The position numbers were made by a program, and so were the translations under genes. From Herbiconiux aconitum (lineage in GTDB: Bacteria > Actinomycetota > Actinomycetes > Actinomycetales > Microbacteriaceae), in the NCBI RefSeq assembly GCF_024979235.1, contig NZ_JANLCM010000002.1:1364001-1428000 (forward strand): DNA of 64,000 bases, given 5' to 3'. The notes below the pieces were generated by a model. That model searched no databases and had not been told where the DNA came from. It saw only the letters and a program-made list of their open reading frames with translations. Of the stretch, positions 61,218 to 64,000 are shown piece after piece. Each line of letters starts with the position of its first letter. The stretch's first letter is position 1.

Positions 61218-61355
61218 TGCGTATCCCTTCCTCGAACGTCCTCGACAGCACGAGGGCTCGCCCGATGGAAGATCGAGCAACGCCGCTCGTTTCGGCACTG
61301 AGTGCCGTTATAGGGAGGCTAGCGAGGTGGCGCGAGGGTTACAAGGGCCGCCGAT

Positions 61356-62336
61356 TCAGTGCAGCCCGCAGGAATCCCGCACCGTCAGCCCGACCGGCAC
61401 GACCGTCGAGTGCTCGTAGCGGGCATCCGGAGCGTTGAACCGCTGCAGTGCCCGCGTGGCGGCGAGTTGCCCGAGTCGGGCCGGATCTTGATCGATGACG
61501 CTGACGGCCGGGGTGAGCCGGTCGGCCATCGGAAAGTCACCGAAGCCGACGAACGCCAGCCCCGCGGTCTTCAGTCCGGTGAAGGAGTGCATGGTGACCC
61601 GCGCGTTCGACGAGAACGCGGCCGTGGGCGGATCGGCCAGCCGCGCCAGGCGCTCGAGTTCACGGCCGGCGCCGTCGTCGCTGCCGGCGTCGAAGGCGAT
61701 CAGCTGTTCGTCGAGCGGCAGCCCGGCATCGGCCAACGCCTCGGTGTAGCCGTCGAGACGACGTCGGGTGCTCGGCGGATGCGTTTGGTCGCCGAGGAAG
61801 GCGACCCGGCGGTGCCCGTGCTGCAGCAGGTGATGGGTGGCCAGGTAGGAGCCGTGGCGGTCGTCTTCGACGAACGAGTCGGCGTCGAGATCGACCGGCG
61901 CCCGGTCGACGAACTCGATCGGGGTGTGTTCCGTCCACGGGGCGAGCCAGGCGTGGTCGGCCGCCACCGGGGCGAGGATGAGCCCCATCAACTGCGTGCG
62001 CAGCAGCGCCTCGAGCACGGGGCGCTCCCGTGCGGGATCGTCGCCGATGCTCGCCACGAGCGTGGTGATGCCGCTCGCCGAGCAGACCCGCTCGACCGCC
62101 CGCACGATGGCGGCGAAGAACGGGTCGACCACGTCGGGCACGGCGACGCCGACGCTCGTCGACCGCCCGGCCCGGAAGGTGCGTGCCAGCACGTTCGGCA
62201 CGTAGTTGAGGCTGCGCATCGCCTCCTCGACCCGGGTGCGGGTCTCGGGGAGCACGTGCGGGTCGTCGTTGAAGACGCGCGAGACGGTCTTGGCACTGAC
62301 GCCGGCCCGTTGGGCCACGTCTTGCATCGTCGCCAC
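61356..62336 (-). CDS. LacI family transcriptional regulator
   Basis: About 326 aa from GTG 62336 (GGAG 5 nt upstream), matching the usual LacI start; an upstream GTG at 62405 would add 23 residues. The HTH is ATMQDVAQRAGVSAKTVSRV, hinge YVPNVLARTFRAGRS, then the periplasmic-binding-like sugar-binding domain (for example VGVAVPDVVDPFFAAIVRAV). It lies directly after the aldolase and sugar kinase genes and probably represses them, sensing their substrate or an intermediate. Confidence 0.92.
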   Translation of the reverse strand: MATMQDVAQRAGVSAKTVSRVFNDDPHVLPETRTRVEEAMRSLNYVPNVLARTFRAGRSTSVGVAVPDVVDPFFAAIVRAVERVCSASGITTLVASIGDDPARERPVLEALLRTQLMGLILAPVAADHAWLAPWTEHTPIEFVDRAPVDLDADSFVEDDRHGSYLATHHLLQHGHRRVAFLGDQTHPPSTRRRLDGYTEALADAGLPLDEQLIAFDAGSDDGAGRELERLARLADPPTAAFSSNARVTMHSFTGLKTAGLAFVGFGDFPMADRLTPAVSVIDQDPARLGQLAATRALQRFNAPDARYEHSTVVPVGLTVRDSCGLH

Positions 62337-62440
62337 TCGCGCTCCGTCCGTGCTGTTTCGGCGCGGTCCCAGCTCGGTCGCGCCGTCTCCCGCGGGCGAC
62401 GACACGCATCCGTCGCCGCCCGTGAGAGTCTACGACGCGA

Positions 62441-63358
62441 CTACCGGCGTGAAGCCCCGACCGGTCCGGCGAGCACGCCGTCGATCACGGCTTCGAGTTC
62501 GAGCAGGCGCGGCAGCGCGAGGCCGGTGAGGCGGTCTTCGCGGGTCTCGGACGAGATGGAGAGGCTGTCTTTCCAGAGCGAGCGGCCGGCCATGGCGCCA
62601 CGGGCGCCGCACTCGACGGCGGTGCGCACCTGCACCACGAAGGTCTCGTGGTCGACACCTGCCGACAGCACCGCCCACGGAACGCCCTGGGCAGCGGCGG
62701 TGACGGCGGAGCATCCGTCGGCCGATCCGGCGTACTGCAGCTTCAGCACCTTCGCACCGGCAGCCACGGAGAGCTCGGCGGCACCCTCGATGAGCGAGGG
62801 GAAGACCGCGGCGTACTCCTCGTCGGTCTCGCCGTCGAGCTGGTAGGTGAGGATCTCGACGATGAGCAGCACGCCCTCGGCCTCGCACTCCTTCACGAGA
62901 CGCGCGATGTCGTCGAGCACGACGGCCTCCTCGTCGCGACGGTCGGCGCGCAGGTACCAGAGCATCTTCGCGGCGTCGCCTCCGAGGTCGCGCACCTTGC
63001 GCGCGCTCATGCCCTCGACGTAGCGGGTGCGCTTGAGGCCGTTCTCGGTGGCGAAACCGGAGGCGTCCATGCCGACCACGAGGCCGGTGTCACGGCCGAG
63101 GGTGCCGTCGTCGACCACGCGGGGCAGGGCCACCTCGGGGTCGAGCAGGATGGCGGGAGCTGCGTTTCCGAGGTGGCGCAACAGGTCGGACTTGGCGTCG
63201 GCCAGTCCGTCGACGGTGATGGAGTCGGCGCCGCCGGGGGCGTCTTTCATGACGGCCTTCATGCCGTTGCGCTGGTCGGCGGCGACGATGAGCATGCCGC
63301 CGCCGGGCGTCGAGATCTTGGCCATGGCGCGGCGTTCGAGAGAGGTGAGTTCGTTCAC
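62441..63358 (-). CDS. Class I aldolase, LacD/YihT family
   Basis: A 305-aa protein from GTG 63358. Blocks shared with tagatose-1,6-bisphosphate aldolase (LacD) and sulfofructosephosphate aldolase (YihT): MLIVAADQRNGMKAVM, AAPAILLDPEVALPRV, MLWYLRADRRDEEAVVLD, LLIVEILTYQLDGE, AAGAKVLKLQYAG (Schiff-base Lys) and PWAVLSAGVDHETF. The substrate could be a ketose phosphate; the sequence does not tell LacD from YihT specificity. Its start overlaps the stop of the kinase gene (GTGA). Confidence 0.88.
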   Translation of the reverse strand: MNELTSLERRAMAKISTPGGGMLIVAADQRNGMKAVMKDAPGGADSITVDGLADAKSDLLRHLGNAAPAILLDPEVALPRVVDDGTLGRDTGLVVGMDASGFATENGLKRTRYVEGMSARKVRDLGGDAAKMLWYLRADRRDEEAVVLDDIARLVKECEAEGVLLIVEILTYQLDGETDEEYAAVFPSLIEGAAELSVAAGAKVLKLQYAGSADGCSAVTAAAQGVPWAVLSAGVDHETFVVQVRTAVECGARGAMAGRSLWKDSLSISSETREDRLTGLALPRLLELEAVIDGVLAGPVGASRR

Positions 63359-64000
63359 GGGAGGTTCTCCTTGGTGAGGGGGTGGGACAGGATCGGGGTG
63401 AGCAGGCGGCCGGCGAAGAGCGCGGCGCCGTAGGCGGTGTCTTGCGAGCGGTCGGAGACGCGCACGTTCGGCAGCACCTGTTCGCGGGCTCGGCGAACGG
63501 AGCGCATGCCCGCCCAGCCGCCGGTGAGCAGAGCGGATGTCGCGGGCGGCACCTCGCGGTCCATCGCGTCGATGAGAACGGCGATCTCGTCGTTGCCGTG
63601 CCGGAGCACCGCGCTGAAGAGGTCGGCGGGGCCCGCACCGTCGGCGTGCATGGAGAGGCGCAGCACGCCGTCGTCGTTGCGGGCGCCGGCCACGTCGACG
63701 TCGCCTGATTGCAGCGTGCCCTCGAAGGGCTGCTCCATCACGGCGGCGTCGAGGGCGTCGCGTCCGGCGCGGTCGTTCACACCCACGAGGTGCAAGGTGC
63801 GGCGCATGAGCAGCCCGGTCTTCACGCCCGCGACGAGCACCCAGCGGTCGGGCACGACGTGCCGCACGCAGTTGATGAAGTGCTCGGCCAGGCGGTCGCG
63901 GGCGTCGAACGGGAGCGGTGCGTCCAGCACCCGCAGCAGAACTTCGGCCGTGCCCATGGAGACGTGGTAGCGGTCGTCCGCGAACTCCCCGGTCGACACG
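63355..64000 (-). CDS. FGGY-family carbohydrate kinase, C-terminal part (partial)
   Basis: The minus-strand frame runs into the window edge, so the N-terminal half (with the nucleotide-entry region) is outside. The C-terminal FGGY domain is visible: HADGAGPADLFSAVLRHGND, EIAVLIDAMDREVPPATSAL then LTGGWAGMRSVRRAREQVLP and YGAALFAGRLL (the family's second signature region). It phosphorylates a sugar or polyol, providing the substrate for the overlapping aldolase. First gene of the kinase-aldolase-regulator operon in this window. Confidence 0.9.
   Translation of the reverse strand, partial: VSTGEFADDRYHVSMGTAEVLLRVLDAPLPFDARDRLAEHFINCVRHVVPDRWVLVAGVKTGLLMRRTLHLVGVNDRAGRDALDAAVMEQPFEGTLQSGDVDVAGARNDDGVLRLSMHADGAGPADLFSAVLRHGNDEIAVLIDAMDREVPPATSALLTGGWAGMRSVRRAREQVLPNVRVSDRSQDTAYGAALFAGRLLTPILSHPLTKENLP

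Noticed and set aside
1..64000. CRISPR array, tRNA or rRNA gene, complete insertion sequence or integrase
   Set aside because: I looked for regular spaced repeats, cloverleaf-like segments, transposase motifs and tyrosine/serine recombinase motifs and saw none that held up.

Overview
The window is high-GC chromosomal DNA from an actinomycete, most likely a member of the Microbacteriaceae. This rests on the overall G+C content, the very frequent GGATGC/GCATCC words, GTG starts and gene families typical of the group: a DUF222/HNH protein, DUF2510 proteins, an HspR-type HAIR operator, glutathione-independent formaldehyde dehydrogenase, a mycofactocin-type SDR and an actinobacterial ECF sigma/beta-propeller pair. 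I saw no rRNA, tRNA, CRISPR array or complete insertion sequence.

Layout. 1-9.5 kb: a partial membrane protein, an ABC-F ATPase divergent from a tandem DUF2207 membrane protein, a decayed oxidoreductase, a NYN nuclease, and a PadR regulator coupled to a UbiB/ABC1 kinase. 9.7-16.3 kb: two DUF2510 envelope proteins, class I fructose-bisphosphate aldolase, an HTH/nucleotidyltransferase toxin-antitoxin-like pair whose second gene is broken, a DUF4407 membrane protein and a CBS protein. 16.5-21.7 kb: a degenerate kinase-like protein whose upstream DNA shares a 52-bp element with the DUF4407 gene, two near-identical small membrane protein genes, a palindromic repeat, secreted and small proteins, and a 419-aa unknown.

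21.8-32.6 kb is a lower-GC genomic island. It carries a NaeI-family restriction endonuclease, a C5-cytosine methyltransferase, a Vsr mismatch endonuclease, a winged-helix/HNH-like zinc protein, a translationally coupled trio (ParB-like, SNF2 helicase, DUF3883 nuclease), divergent ribbon-helix-helix regulators around three copies of one palindrome, a 51-aa zinc ribbon and a deoxyribosyltransferase/TIR-like protein. Its right side is marked by two diverged copies of a broken DUF2075 gene. The natural reading is a restriction-modification system combined with further defence genes; the trio is the best candidate for something undescribed.

32.7-41.8 kb: a CWB2 cell-wall protein, a higBA toxin-antitoxin pair, a membrane-anchored protein, a second copy of the palindromic repeat, a DUF222/HNH protein, the mesX-mesD folate-independent methionine synthase operon and a truncated haemoglobin. 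41.1-57.7 kb: regulator/target pairs with visible operators (TetR/SDR, MerR/SDR, WYL/VOC), formaldehyde dehydrogenase, a nitroreductase-like protein, a lipoprotein, a DUF429 protein, the ECF sigma operon, a ClpC-like unfoldase under a HAIR operator, RidA and a vapBC pair. 57.8-64 kb: membrane and lipoproteins, the mycofactocin-type SDR and a sugar-catabolism operon (FGGY kinase, LacD/YihT-like aldolase, LacI regulator) that runs off the window.
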